NCBI GenBank assembly: GCA_902585605.1
Contig: CACIED010000007.1
Span: 1-53,458 of the forward strand
Reading direction: 5' to 3'
DNA: 53,458 nt
Source: an uncultured Alphaproteobacteria bacterium
GTDB taxonomy: Bacteria; Pseudomonadota; Alphaproteobacteria; HIMB59; GCA-002718135
Shown: piece after piece, positions 43,646 through 52,748 of the stretch
Layout: each line of letters starts with the position of its first letter
Numbering within the stretch: the first letter of the stretch is position 1
Position numbers and translations under genes: made by a program
Notes under the pieces: model-generated
What the model was told of the DNA's origin: nothing
What the model saw: only the letters and a program-made list of their open reading frames with translations
Databases searched by the model: none

Positions 43646-44748
43646 TCTGGAAAATATAAAATACCACCACTTAAATTTTTTTTTACACCTGTAGTATTTT
43701 TATTACTTATTTCTAAATTTTTAAATGATCTCATGCCAATATATGCAAACATTTGAGCTTCTACTAAATCACCATTTATTTTATATTTATCAATAAGTTC
43801 GATTTTTTTATTTAGTTTATTCATTAATATTTCTCTGAGTAATTTATTTTTTCTTCCTCCTCCAGTAAGTAAAATTCTTTCAATCTTAAATTTTTTATTT
43901 TTTAATAATTCTTTAAATCCAATATAAGTCATGTAGTTAGCAGTCATTAGCGCATCATATTTGTTCAATTTTATTAGCTTATTAAAATAATTTCTAAAAT
44001 AATTTCTATCTAATGATTTTGGGAACTTTTTCTTAAAGAATTTATCTTTTTTGAATTTTTCGATTAATTTATTATTAATTTTTCCTTTTCTTGCATAATT
44101 TCCATCTTTATCAAATTTTTTTTTAAAAAAATAATTACAAAGATCATCGCTTAAGCAATTTGCAGGCCCTATATCTGATGATAATAATGTTCTTGAAACT
44201 ACAGTTGAAAAATTTGCTATACCTCCAAGGTTTACTATAATCGCTTTTTCTTTAAATTTTTGAATTAAAAACTTATGATAATATGATCCAATTGGTGCTC
44301 CCTGACCGCCATTTTTAATATCATTATCTCTTAAATTACTTATAGTTTTAACTTTAAGATTTTTTGCAATTTTGTTTCCATTTCCTAATTGTATAGATAT
44401 TTTATTTGATGGGTCGTGGTAAACAGTCTGCCCACTAATTGATATTAAATCGATATTTTTTTTATTAATTTTTTTTTGTTTCAGAAATAAAATTATTTTT
44501 TTTTCTAAAATATCTGTAACGAACTTATCTTTTTTTAAAAAATATTCTTTAATTTTATTATTAGTTTTTGGTTTATTTATTATTAGATTATTTATTGTAT
44601 TTTGATAATTTTTATTAAATTTATATGATTTTTCACATTTAATTTTTACAAAGTCAGTCCCATTTGTATTAATCAAACTGATATCAACGCCATCCATTGA
44701 TGTGCCTGTCATAACTCCTAAGACATTAAGTTTTGAATTTTTACTCAT
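43642..44748 (-). CDS. anmK: Anhydro-N-acetylmuramic acid kinase
   Basis: Recycles cell-wall anhydro-MurNAc by hydrolysis and phosphorylation to MurNAc-6-phosphate. 368 residues. Seen: GVMTGTSMDGVDISLI at the N-terminus (the diagnostic phosphate-binding loop), ISGQTVYHDP, VNLGGIANFS and LLTGGGRKNKLL. Lys and Asn content is extreme, in line with the AT richness of the gene. It is divergent from a 280-base gap that contains a probable small RNA. nagZ, which supplies the substrate, is missing from its usual place in this window. Confidence 0.94.
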   Translation of the reverse strand: MSKNSKLNVLGVMTGTSMDGVDISLINTNGTDFVKIKCEKSYKFNKNYQNTINNLIINKPKTNNKIKEYFLKKDKFVTDILEKKIILFLKQKKINKKNIDLISISGQTVYHDPSNKISIQLGNGNKIAKNLKVKTISNLRDNDIKNGGQGAPIGSYYHKFLIQKFKEKAIIVNLGGIANFSTVVSRTLLSSDIGPANCLSDDLCNYFFKKKFDKDGNYARKGKINNKLIEKFKKDKFFKKKFPKSLDRNYFRNYFNKLIKLNKYDALMTANYMTYIGFKELLKNKKFKIERILLTGGGRKNKLLREILMNKLNKKIELIDKYKINGDLVEAQMFAYIGMRSFKNLEISNKNTTGVKKNLSGGILYFPD

Positions 44749-44870
44749 TTTTGATCAAATTTAATTTTGCACATTTTATTAACAAACATATCAACAAAAA
44801 AAGATTATTTACTTTTAAAAATACATTTTTTTATTGATTGATAAATAACAAATAGATAAATTATTTTTAA

Positions 44871-44984
44871 TTATTACACGCAAAGGTAATAATCAATTTA
44901 ATAAAAGGAAACGATTATTAAATTGTATCGGGAGGAAATGCACGATACACAAAAGGGACCTAGCTTGCTGGGTCCTTTTTTTTT
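44871..44984 (+). ncRNA. Candidate small RNA with stacked hairpins and intrinsic terminator
   Basis: Gene-free gap between divergent anmK and a deaminase gene. Three perfect hairpins follow one another. The first is TTATTAC/GTAATAA (44871-44877, 44886-44892). The second is CAATTTAATAA/TTATTAAATTG (44894-44904, 44915-44925), loop AAGGAAACGA. The third is TGTATCG/CGATACA (44924-44930, 44943-44949), loop GGAGGAAATGCA; it shares two bases with the second. A terminator GGACCTA/TGGGTCC follows, with nine T. Two loops hold Shine-Dalgarno-like or CsrA-type GGA motifs. No matching family is known to me. A short reading frame from the ATG at 44938 runs through the terminator to 45003 and is the main alternative. 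No convincing promoter was found. Confidence 0.6.
44955..44984 (+). terminator. Rho-independent terminator of the candidate sRNA
   Basis: Stem GGACCTA (44956-44962) with TGGGTCC (44969-44975), one T-G wobble, 6-base loop GCTTGC, and nine T (44976-44984). Four A precede the stem and can extend the pairing. No protein gene ends just upstream on this strand, so it terminates a non-coding transcript. Confidence 0.92.
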
Positions 44985-45028
44985 GTTTTATAGACAAATC
45001 TAATAAATAAAGTATCAGACATTTCATA

Positions 45029-45601
45029 ATGATAACAAATTATGAAAGAATTTTAGATATAATTTTAGATGATCTAATCCCATTAACAAAAATTTCAATT
45101 AATGAAGGAAATAAAATATTTGGTGGATTTATTGTTAAAAAATCTGACCTAAGTCTTGTTTGTCTAGGCACAAACCAGGAAATCAAAAATCCTTTATTTC
45201 ACGGAGAAATTTCAACTCTTTTTAATTTATTTGAAAAAAAACTGTTTAATACAAAAGATTATTACTTCATAAGTACACATCAGCCTTGTTCTATGTGTTT
45301 ATCAGCTATAACCTGGGCTGGATTTGACAATTTTTACTATTTTTTTTCCTATACTGATACAAAAGAAGGTTTTCATATTCCTCACGATCTTAAAATTTTG
45401 ACAGAAGTATTTAAAATTAAAGATGGTAAATATAATATTAATAATGATTATTGGGAGAGTTTCTCAATTTTATCGGAAATTAAAAGATTAGGCATAGAGG
45501 GCTCATTATCAGATAAAATATATCAGATTAAAGAAGAGTACCAAAAAATGTCAGAAATTTATCAAAAATCAAAAATTGATAATAAAATTCCTCTAAATTA
45601 A
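45029..45601 (+). CDS. Cytidine/deoxycytidylate deaminase-family protein
   Basis: 190-residue zinc deaminase-fold protein. Seen: the proton-shuttle motif HGE at 58-60 (FHGEIST) and the zinc ligands PCSMC with Cys87 and Cys90. These three elements define nucleoside/tRNA-adenosine/cytosine deaminases. The C-terminal 70 residues (WESFSILSEIKRLGIEG and a long helix) are longer than in TadA or cytosine deaminase, so the substrate is open. It begins 44 bases after the sRNA terminator and is followed after 32 bases by the glycine riboswitch. Confidence 0.8.
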   Translation: MITNYERILDIILDDLIPLTKISINEGNKIFGGFIVKKSDLSLVCLGTNQEIKNPLFHGEISTLFNLFEKKLFNTKDYYFISTHQPCSMCLSAITWAGFDNFYYFFSYTDTKEGFHIPHDLKILTEVFKIKDGKYNINNDYWESFSILSEIKRLGIEGSLSDKIYQIKEEYQKMSEIYQKSKIDNKIPLN

Positions 45602-45633
45602 TTGTTAAATTATAAAAATAAGTATAAAAATAA

Positions 45634-45778
45634 TTAACGGGAGATACTGAAATTTCAGAGCCGAAGGAGCAACGACCCGGAAACTCTCAGGCACAATGGA
45701 CCGTTAAAAAAAAACTCTGGAAAAGAGCATTTAGCTCTACCGAAGGTGAAAAGCTCTCAGGTAAAAAGACAGAGGGGT
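45634..45778 (+). promoter_or_regulatory. Tandem glycine riboswitch upstream of gcvT
   Basis: Two consecutive glycine aptamers. Aptamer 1: closing stem TTAACGG/CCGTTAA (45634-45640, 45701-45707), with the conserved GGGAGA, CCGAAGGAGCAA and AAACTCTCAGGCA segments. Aptamer 2: closing stem CTCTG/CAGAG (45715-45719, 45770-45774), with ACCGAAGGTGAAA and GCTCTCAGGTAAAA. The linker is A-rich and only seven bases long. Glycine binding would switch on gcvT-gcvH-gcvP, as established for this class. No separate terminator is visible downstream, so control may act on translation initiation at the nearby start. Confidence 0.95.
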
Positions 45779-45794
45779 AGCTTGGAGAATTTAT

Positions 45795-46919
45795 TTGAAC
45801 CAGTTACCAATAGACATTCCGCTGAAAAATTTTCATCAAAATAATGGTGCAAAGATATTGCCATTTGCAGGTTTTAATATGCCTATTAATTATAAAACTG
45901 GAATAATTAATGAACACAAAAACGTAAGAAATCATTCTGGTATTTTTGATGTTAGTCATATGGGGCAAATTTTAATTGAAAATAATGAATCTTATTTACA
46001 TAAATTAGAAAAATATATTCCATTACAATTAAAAAAATTAATTAAAAATAGATCGCATTATTCATTTTTGCTCAATAAAGATGGTGGTGTTATTGATGAT
46101 CTAATTATTTCAAATATTGATATTAAAGAAAACTCATATTTATATATTGTTTATAATGCATCTCGAAAAAAAGAAGACGAAGAAATATTTATTTCTTGCG
46201 CTCCTAATGCAGAAAAAATTTATAACAAAAATTGTTTATTCGCGATCCAGGGACCTGACTCTATTAATGTTTTAAAAAATATTATTGATATTCCAAATAA
46301 TATGAATTTTTTTGATATTCTAATAAGTAAATACAATAACAATGAAATAATTGTAAGTAGATCAGGTTATACTGGTGAAGATGGTTTTGAACTTTCGATT
46401 CCAAATGAAATTGCAGAAAATTTAATTACTAATTTACTTAAAAATGAAAATACAATGCTTTGTGGGTTAGGTTCTAGAGATTCATTAAGACTCGAGGCAG
46501 GATTAAGTTTATATGGTCATGAATTAAATGAAAAAATTACACCAATTGAAGCTGGTTTATCTTGGGCTTTAGATAAAGAAAGATTAGAAGATGAAAATTT
46601 AAATGGAAATAAAGTTTTAAGTGATCAATTAAAAAATAAATTATCTAATAAAAAAATAGGTTTAATTTCTACCAGTAAATCAATGCTAAGAGATGGAATG
46701 ACATTATTCGATAATAATAATAATGAAATTGGCAAAATTACAAGTGGATGTTTTTCTCCTAATTTAAAAAAATCTATTGCTATTGGCTATATAATATCTG
46801 AATTTAATACTGATAATCCAATTTTTTGTGAAATCAGAAAAAAATTAGAATTAGTAAAAATCAATAATCTACCTTTTGTAAAAAAAAATTATAAAAAAAA
46901 TGGGAGCGTATATGAGTGA
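45795..46919 (+). CDS. gcvT: Glycine cleavage system T protein (aminomethyltransferase)
   Basis: Transfers the methylene group from aminomethyl-lipoyl-GcvH to tetrahydrofolate, releasing ammonia. 374 residues. Seen: LPFAGFNMPINYKTGII, GIFDVSHMGQI, VSRSGYTGEDGFELS and LCGLGSRDSLRLEAGLSLYG, all conserved in GcvT. The start appears to be TTG at 45795, with GGAG 6 bases in front, 16 bases after the riboswitch; no ATG is suitable. The 3' end overlaps gcvH by 8 bases. Confidence 0.95.
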   Translation: MNQLPIDIPLKNFHQNNGAKILPFAGFNMPINYKTGIINEHKNVRNHSGIFDVSHMGQILIENNESYLHKLEKYIPLQLKKLIKNRSHYSFLLNKDGGVIDDLIISNIDIKENSYLYIVYNASRKKEDEEIFISCAPNAEKIYNKNCLFAIQGPDSINVLKNIIDIPNNMNFFDILISKYNNNEIIVSRSGYTGEDGFELSIPNEIAENLITNLLKNENTMLCGLGSRDSLRLEAGLSLYGHELNEKITPIEAGLSWALDKERLEDENLNGNKVLSDQLKNKLSNKKIGLISTSKSMLRDGMTLFDNNNNEIGKITSGCFSPNLKKSIAIGYIISEFNTDNPIFCEIRKKLELVKINNLPFVKKNYKKNGSVYE

Positions 46920-47283
46920 AAAAAAATACACAAAAGATCATGAATGGGTTTCAATTGAAAATGAAATTGCTACAATTGGTATTAGCAATCATGCCCAAGA
47001 ATCTCTTGGCGATATTGTATTTATTGAATTACCATCAGTTGGAAATTCGGTAAAAGCAAAAGATGAAATATGCGTCGTTGAATCTGTAAAAGCAGCTTCA
47101 GATATTTATGCCCCAATAGATGGTGAAATAATTGAAGTGAATAATAATCTAGAAAATGATGCTGCTATTATTAATCAAGATGCAGAAAACGAAGGATGGA
47201 TTTTTAAAATGAAAATTTCTGATTCAAATCAATATTCTGAACTTATGTCAGAAGATGAGTATAAACAATTTTTGGAACAATAG
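46912..47283 (+). CDS. gcvH: Glycine cleavage system H protein
   Basis: Lipoyl carrier shuttling the aminomethyl group between GcvP and GcvT. 123 residues. Seen: YTKDHEWVSIENEIATIGIS at the N-terminus and the lipoylated Lys60 in VVESVKAASDIYAP. I chose the ATG at 46912, which has GGGAG at 46902-46906. The ATG at 46900 would place that site inside the gene and add four atypical residues. It overlaps gcvT by 8 bases, and gcvP begins directly after its stop. Confidence 0.96.
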   Translation: MSEKKYTKDHEWVSIENEIATIGISNHAQESLGDIVFIELPSVGNSVKAKDEICVVESVKAASDIYAPIDGEIIEVNNNLENDAAIINQDAENEGWIFKMKISDSNQYSELMSEDEYKQFLEQ

Positions 47284-50136
47284 ATGATTGAAATAGATAA
47301 ATTTGTTAGCAGACATATAGGACCTAGAAATGAAGATATTGGAGAAATGCTCAAATTAATAAATTGCTCCTCATTAGATGAATTAATTGAAAAAACTGTA
47401 CCGAATCATATCATTTTTAAAAATAAACTTAAATTTAGACCTGGTATGTCTGAGGAGTTTAATAAAATTAATACACAACTTTTATCTTTAAAAAATAATT
47501 TCAAAAAAACTTATATTGGAATGGGTTATTACAACACTATTACCCCTAGTGTTATTTTAAGAAATATTCTTGAAAATCCAGGATGGTACACTGCGTACAC
47601 ACCTTATCAACCAGAAGTAAGTCAGGGCAGGTTGGAAATGTTAATGAATTTTCAACAAATGATAATTGATTTGACTGGAATGGATATTGCAAATGCATCT
47701 TTACTTGATGAAAGTACTGCGGCAGCTGAGGCTATGATGATGGCTTTTAAAATTAAAAAAAGTGCAAAGTTTACTTTTTGTGTGCAAAATAAATGTCATC
47801 CACAAACACTATCTGTCTTAAAAACAAGAGCTAAACCCCTAGGTATAAAAATTATTTTTGATAATCCAGATGACGATACATTTGGTTGTTTAATTCAAAA
47901 TCCAGATACATACGGAGAAATTGCAAATCTCAACGATTTAATAAACATAAATAAATCTCATGATGCGTTATCAATTATAGCAGCTGATATAATGAGTTTG
48001 GTAGTTATGAAATCACCAAAAGATTTTGGAGCTGATATAGTTGTTGGAAGTACTCAAAGGTTTGGAGTTCCAATGGGTCTAGGAGGGCCTCACGCAGCAT
48101 ATTTTGCAACATTAGATGAATATAAAAGAATGATACCCGGAAGACTAATTGGTGTATCAGTTGATCGTACTAATAAAAGATCTTATAGAATGGCTCTTCA
48201 AACGCGTGAGCAACATATTAGAAGGGAAAAAGCTACAAGTAATATATGTACTGCACAGGCTTTATTAGCAATTATATCTGCTTCATATGCAATATATCAT
48301 GGCCCAACTAGATTAAAAAATATTGCTGACGACATTCATTATAAATCTAGATATCTAAAGAAATCATTAGAGATATTAAATTTTGAAGTAAAATCTAAAA
48401 ATTATTTTGATACCTTATTAATAAAAGATACAAAATCTAAATACTGGGTAAATAAATCTATAGAAAATGGTATAAATTTTAGATTTGTAAATGACGATCA
48501 TTTTTCGATTTCCTTAGATGAAACTACATCACTACAAGATGTAGATAATTTAATTAAATTTTTTAATGAAAATAATAATGAAATATACGCAGAAGAAATT
48601 GAAAGTAAAATTGAAGATTCGATTTTCAAAAGTGATTTAGATAGAAAAGACAAAATATTAACTCATCCTGTATTTAATATCTATCATTCTGAAACAGAAA
48701 TGATGAGATATTTAAAAAAATTAGAAAATAAAGATGTTGCTTTAAATAGATCAATGATACCTCTTGGATCTTGTACTATGAAATTAAATGCGGCATCTGA
48801 AATGCTTCCAATTACTTTACCAGGTTTTTCAAATGCGCATCCATTCTTAGAGCCCCATCAACGTGAGGGATATAATGAAATGATGAGTGAATTAATATCG
48901 ATGTTAAAAGATATTACTGGCTTTGATGCAGTTTCACTTCAACCTAATGCTGGAGCGCAAGGTGAGTTTGCTGGTTTATTAGCTATACAAAAATATCATG
49001 AGAAAAATTCAGATACTAAAAGAAATATTTGTATAATTCCTAAAAGCGCCCATGGAACTAATCCAGCCAGTGCACAGATGTGCGGTATGGATATTTTAAT
49101 TGTAAACTGTGATGACAAAGGTAATGTAGATTTAACTCACTTAGATAAAAAAATAGAAGAGGCAGGTGATAGACTGTCTGCTTTAATGATTACATATCCA
49201 TCAACACATGGTGTATTCGAGGAAAGTATTGTTGAGATTTGTAAAAAAATTCATGATGCTGGTGGGCAAGTATATCTTGATGGTGCTAATTATAATGCAA
49301 TGGTTGGTGTAGCTAAACCAGGAAAATTTGGACCCGATGTATGCCATATGAATCTGCATAAGACATTCTGTATACCTCATGGAGGAGGTGGGCCTGGAGT
49401 TGGCGCTATAGGATTAAAAAAACATTTAGCAGATTTTGCTCCTGGACATCCTATGTTTAAAAATGAAATTGGTTTAACTACTCAAGAGGCAGTTTCTGCA
49501 GCTCCTTGGGGCAGTGCATCTATTTTACCTATTTCATATTCTTATATATCTATGATGGGTGACGATGGTTTAAAATTAGCAACTCAAGTAGCAATATTAA
49601 ATGCTAATTATATTAAAGAAAGATTAAAAAATCATTATCCTATTTTATATACTGGTAAGAATAATATGGTGGCCCATGAATTTATTATTGATATCAGGCC
49701 ATTTAAGCAAGAATTAAATATTTCAGATGAAGATATTGCTAAAAGACTAATTGATTATGGATTTCATGCACCTACAATGTCTTTTCCTGTTCCTGGTACT
49801 CTTATGATTGAGCCTACTGAAAGTGAATCAAAAGAGGAACTAGATAGATTTTGTGAAGCAATGATTTCTATTCATAATGAAATTACTATGATTAGAGATG
49901 GTAAATTTGATAAAGTAGATAATCCTATTAAAAATGCCCCACATACCATAGAAGAGGTATCTTCCGATAATTGGCATCATAAGTATACCCGTAAAGAAGC
50001 TGCTTACCCTCATGCTTATTTAATAAATAATAAATACTGGAGTCCAGTTAGTAGAATTGATAATGTATACGGAGATAGAAATTTATTTTGTGTTTGTCCT
50101 CCAATTGATGAATACGAAGAGGCTAAAACTGGATAA
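47284..50136 (+). CDS. gcvP: Glycine dehydrogenase (decarboxylating), P protein
   Basis: PLP enzyme that decarboxylates glycine and loads the aminomethyl group onto GcvH. 950 residues: the long, fused form, with N- and C-terminal halves in one chain, as in E. coli. Seen: FVSRHIGPRNEDIGEML, MGYYNTITPSVI, YTPYQPEVSQGRLE in the first half, and the PLP Lys near residue 693 in MNLHKTFCIPHGGGGPG in the second. Together with gcvT and gcvH it forms a glycine-induced operon that feeds one-carbon units; the lpd (L protein) gene is elsewhere. Confidence 0.97.
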   Translation: MIEIDKFVSRHIGPRNEDIGEMLKLINCSSLDELIEKTVPNHIIFKNKLKFRPGMSEEFNKINTQLLSLKNNFKKTYIGMGYYNTITPSVILRNILENPGWYTAYTPYQPEVSQGRLEMLMNFQQMIIDLTGMDIANASLLDESTAAAEAMMMAFKIKKSAKFTFCVQNKCHPQTLSVLKTRAKPLGIKIIFDNPDDDTFGCLIQNPDTYGEIANLNDLININKSHDALSIIAADIMSLVVMKSPKDFGADIVVGSTQRFGVPMGLGGPHAAYFATLDEYKRMIPGRLIGVSVDRTNKRSYRMALQTREQHIRREKATSNICTAQALLAIISASYAIYHGPTRLKNIADDIHYKSRYLKKSLEILNFEVKSKNYFDTLLIKDTKSKYWVNKSIENGINFRFVNDDHFSISLDETTSLQDVDNLIKFFNENNNEIYAEEIESKIEDSIFKSDLDRKDKILTHPVFNIYHSETEMMRYLKKLENKDVALNRSMIPLGSCTMKLNAASEMLPITLPGFSNAHPFLEPHQREGYNEMMSELISMLKDITGFDAVSLQPNAGAQGEFAGLLAIQKYHEKNSDTKRNICIIPKSAHGTNPASAQMCGMDILIVNCDDKGNVDLTHLDKKIEEAGDRLSALMITYPSTHGVFEESIVEICKKIHDAGGQVYLDGANYNAMVGVAKPGKFGPDVCHMNLHKTFCIPHGGGGPGVGAIGLKKHLADFAPGHPMFKNEIGLTTQEAVSAAPWGSASILPISYSYISMMGDDGLKLATQVAILNANYIKERLKNHYPILYTGKNNMVAHEFIIDIRPFKQELNISDEDIAKRLIDYGFHAPTMSFPVPGTLMIEPTESESKEELDRFCEAMISIHNEITMIRDGKFDKVDNPIKNAPHTIEEVSSDNWHHKYTRKEAAYPHAYLINNKYWSPVSRIDNVYGDRNLFCVCPPIDEYEEAKTG

Positions 50137-50179
50137 ATACTATTTATCAATAAATTAAAACACTAATTTAATAACAATT

Positions 50180-51208
50180 ATGATTTATATTAATCTTATT
50201 TTAGTTTTTTTAGTCTTGGTCGCAATCCATGAATACGGACATTATATAGTTGCGAGATGGTTTAAAGCTGAAGTTACTGACTTTTCAATTGGGTTTGGCA
50301 AACCACTTTTAAAATTTACTGATAAAAATGGCACTACATGGAAATTATCTCCAATTCCATTGGGTGGATATGTAAAAATCAAAGGTCTTGATAATATATT
50401 TTCTTCAAAATCTAATGATGAAAAAGGATCTTTTCAATCCCTTACACTTTTTCAAAAGATATTAGTACTTTTAGCAGGAAGTATTTTTAATATTCTTAGT
50501 GCGTGGTTTGCTCTTTTCTGCATATTTTTCTTTTTTGGAATTGTTAGTTTAATGCCAATTATTGGATCAGTTAGTGAAAATTCATCAGCATATGAAAATG
50601 ATCTTAGAGAAGGAGATAGAATACTTGAAATAAATAATATTAGTATTGAAGAGTTTTCTGATATCCCAAAAGCAATTGCAAATAACCAAAGTATAAATAT
50701 TTTAATAGAAAGAAATAATCAGATAATTGAAAAAAATTTTGATCTTAAATTTAATGAAGAATTAAATAGGTACATTATTGGAATATCTTCACCTCAAAAT
50801 CCTATTATTGATAAGTATAATTTAATTGACTCAGTTAAAAACTCATCTTTTTTTATACCTACATATTATGCTGCTTCTTTTGTATTTCTTCAACAATCTT
50901 ATAAAGAAAATACATTAGGAGATCAGTTAGCTGGGCCAATTGGGATCGTTAAAAATGCAGATCAAATGATGCTAGATCAGGTTAGAGGAGTTCTATTTTT
51001 ATTTATTATTATTTCTTTGTTTGTAGGGTTATTTAATTTGCTTCCTATTCCTCTTTTAGATGGTGGTCATATAATGTATTTTATTATTAGAAGAATTTTT
51101 TCAAACTCTCTTCCTGAATTCATTACAAGAGTTTATTTGGCTGTGGGGATAACAATAATATCTTTTCTTTTTATAGTTGTGACCTACAACGATATTTTTT
51201 ATAAATAA
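50180..51208 (+). CDS. rseP: Site-2 intramembrane metalloprotease RseP
   Basis: Zinc metalloprotease that cleaves transmembrane substrates such as anti-sigma factors. 342 residues. Seen: HEYGH zinc motif at residues 17-21 in the first helix, FSIGFGKPLLKF, a single PDZ domain around residues 115-190 (GDRILEINNISIEEF), and the second zinc element LLDGGHIMYF near residue 293. E. coli RseP has two PDZ domains; the single-PDZ form is shorter. It is not next to dxr or bamA, its usual neighbours, but follows gcvP. Confidence 0.93.
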   Translation: MIYINLILVFLVLVAIHEYGHYIVARWFKAEVTDFSIGFGKPLLKFTDKNGTTWKLSPIPLGGYVKIKGLDNIFSSKSNDEKGSFQSLTLFQKILVLLAGSIFNILSAWFALFCIFFFFGIVSLMPIIGSVSENSSAYENDLREGDRILEINNISIEEFSDIPKAIANNQSINILIERNNQIIEKNFDLKFNEELNRYIIGISSPQNPIIDKYNLIDSVKNSSFFIPTYYAASFVFLQQSYKENTLGDQLAGPIGIVKNADQMMLDQVRGVLFLFIIISLFVGLFNLLPIPLLDGGHIMYFIIRRIFSNSLPEFITRVYLAVGITIISFLFIVVTYNDIFYK

Positions 51209-51226
51209 ATATTATTGGGAGATAAA

Positions 51227-51595
51227 ATGACAAATTTTGAAAAAGTAAAAGAATTTATGACAACTTTTGGTCAAGAAGTAAAAACTAGTGCTGAATTTCC
51301 AGAAAATAAAATTGTTGAATTAAGAAAAAAATTGATTGATGAAGAATTTAATGAGTTAAAAGATGCAATTAATAATAATGATATCGTTGAAGTTGCTGAT
51401 GCATTAACTGATATCTTAGTTGTAACATACGGTGCAGGTGCTGCATTTGGTATAGATCTAGATAAATGTTTTAACGAAGTTCATCGTAGTAATATGAGTA
51501 AACTTTCAGAGGAAGGTAAGCCAATTTATAATGAATTTGGTAAGGTTATGAAGGGTCCTAATTATTCACCTCCAGATTTGAAAAAAATAATTTAA
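51227..51595 (+). CDS. Phosphoribosyl-ATP pyrophosphohydrolase/MazG-like protein
   Basis: 122-residue all-alpha NTP pyrophosphohydrolase-type protein. Seen: LRKKLIDEEFNELKDAI (Glu-rich metal-binding helix) and VEVADALTDILVVTYGAGAA with the second acidic pair, the layout of the HisE/MazG superfamily. The ending VHRSNMSKLSEEGKPIYNE matches the PRA-PH-like group of bacteria and phages rather than true HisE. I use the ATG at 51227 with GGGAG at 51217-51221; the TTG at 51215 would overlap it. The substrate nucleotide is unknown. The stop overlaps metB convergently by 4 bases. Confidence 0.8.
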   Translation: MTNFEKVKEFMTTFGQEVKTSAEFPENKIVELRKKLIDEEFNELKDAINNNDIVEVADALTDILVVTYGAGAAFGIDLDKCFNEVHRSNMSKLSEEGKPIYNEFGKVMKGPNYSPPDLKKII

Positions 51596-52746
51596 ATATT
51601 TTTTAGAGCATCATCTAAAGATTTCTTTAAGTCTGAAATATCTTCAATCCCAATTGAAAGTCTTATTAAGGTGTCAGAAATTCCTAATTCATCTCTAATT
51701 TTTTTATCTATTGATGCATGTGTCATTATAGCTGGATGCTCAATTAAACTTTCAACCCCACCCAAACTTTCTGCTAGTGTAAATATTTGAATTGTTTCAA
51801 GAAATTTTTTTGCTGAATTAATATCACCCATTAATTCAATTGATAATATTCCTCCAAATCCAGTCATTTGTTTTTTTGCAATTTCATAATTTGGGTTATT
51901 TTCTAGCCCAGGGTAAAATACATTTTTAATTTTAGGATGTTTTAATAAGTAATTAGCAATTTCTAAGGCATTATTATTGTGCCTTTCCATTCTTACAGCA
52001 AGTGTCTTAATAGATCGAATAAGTAGATAACAATCGAAGGGGCTGGGAACAGCACCAACTGCATTTTGAATATATTTAATTTTATCAGCTAAAATTTTAT
52101 TATCATTTATAATTAATGCACCTCCTATTATATCTGAATGACCTCCAAGATATTTAGTTGACGAATGTATAACAACATCAGCTCCAGAATTTAATGGTTG
52201 CTGATTATAAGGTGATGCAAAAGTATTATCACAGACTATAATGATATTATCATCTTTCAAGCTTTCTCTAATTTTTTTTATATCTATAATTTTTAGTAAT
52301 GGGTTAGAGGGGGTCTCAACCCAAATCATTTTCGTATTTTCTTTTAGATGACCTTGCCAATTATTTTCTTTACTAAGATCAGCATATGTTACTTCCACAT
52401 CTTGATTCACTGTTTTAATTTTATCAAATATTCTTCTAGTTCCACCGTAAACATCATCGCTACAAATAATTGAATAATTTTTACCTAAAGCATCTGATAA
52501 TGCAGAAATTGCTGCCATACCTGAGCTAAAAGCATATGCAAATTTACCATCCTCCAATTCAACTAATAACTTTTCTAATATATCTCTTGTTGGGTTTCCT
52601 GTTCTTGCATATTCATAAGTAAAGTCACCAGGAGAATTTTGCTTAAAAGTCGATGAAAGATGAATAGGAGGCATTACTGCACCCGTACTTTCATCAGCTC
52701 CGTGACCTGAATGAATTACTTTAGAATTAAATTTTTTTGTTTTCAT
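51592..52746 (-). CDS. metB: Cystathionine gamma-synthase/gamma-lyase family PLP enzyme
   Basis: Cys/Met metabolism PLP enzyme, about 384 residues. Seen: YEYARTGNPTRDILEKLL, SSGMAAISAL, WVETPSNPLLKI, CDNTFASPYNQQPL, and the Schiff-base Lys in HSSTKYLGGHSD. SLGGVESLIEHPAIMTHAS and the IRLSIGIEDISDL ending fit the MetB/Cgl branch. Synthase versus lyase cannot be decided by sequence here. The gene ahead of it is cysteine synthase/CBS-like, which would suit a reverse trans-sulfuration pair just as well. I chose ATG 52746, two bases after the upstream stop; 52758 is an alternative. Confidence 0.82.
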   Translation of the reverse strand: MKTKKFNSKVIHSGHGADESTGAVMPPIHLSSTFKQNSPGDFTYEYARTGNPTRDILEKLLVELEDGKFAYAFSSGMAAISALSDALGKNYSIICSDDVYGGTRRIFDKIKTVNQDVEVTYADLSKENNWQGHLKENTKMIWVETPSNPLLKIIDIKKIRESLKDDNIIIVCDNTFASPYNQQPLNSGADVVIHSSTKYLGGHSDIIGGALIINDNKILADKIKYIQNAVGAVPSPFDCYLLIRSIKTLAVRMERHNNNALEIANYLLKHPKIKNVFYPGLENNPNYEIAKKQMTGFGGILSIELMGDINSAKKFLETIQIFTLAESLGGVESLIEHPAIMTHASIDKKIRDELGISDTLIRLSIGIEDISDLKKSLDDALKNI

Positions 52747-52748
52747 TA

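Noticed and set aside
44871..44984. SRP RNA, 6S RNA or tmRNA for the 44.9 kb RNA
   Set aside because: It lacks the conserved SRP tip (GGAAGGAAGCAGCC type), the long 6S bulge architecture and any tmRNA tRNA-like ends; it is also too short for 6S or tmRNA.
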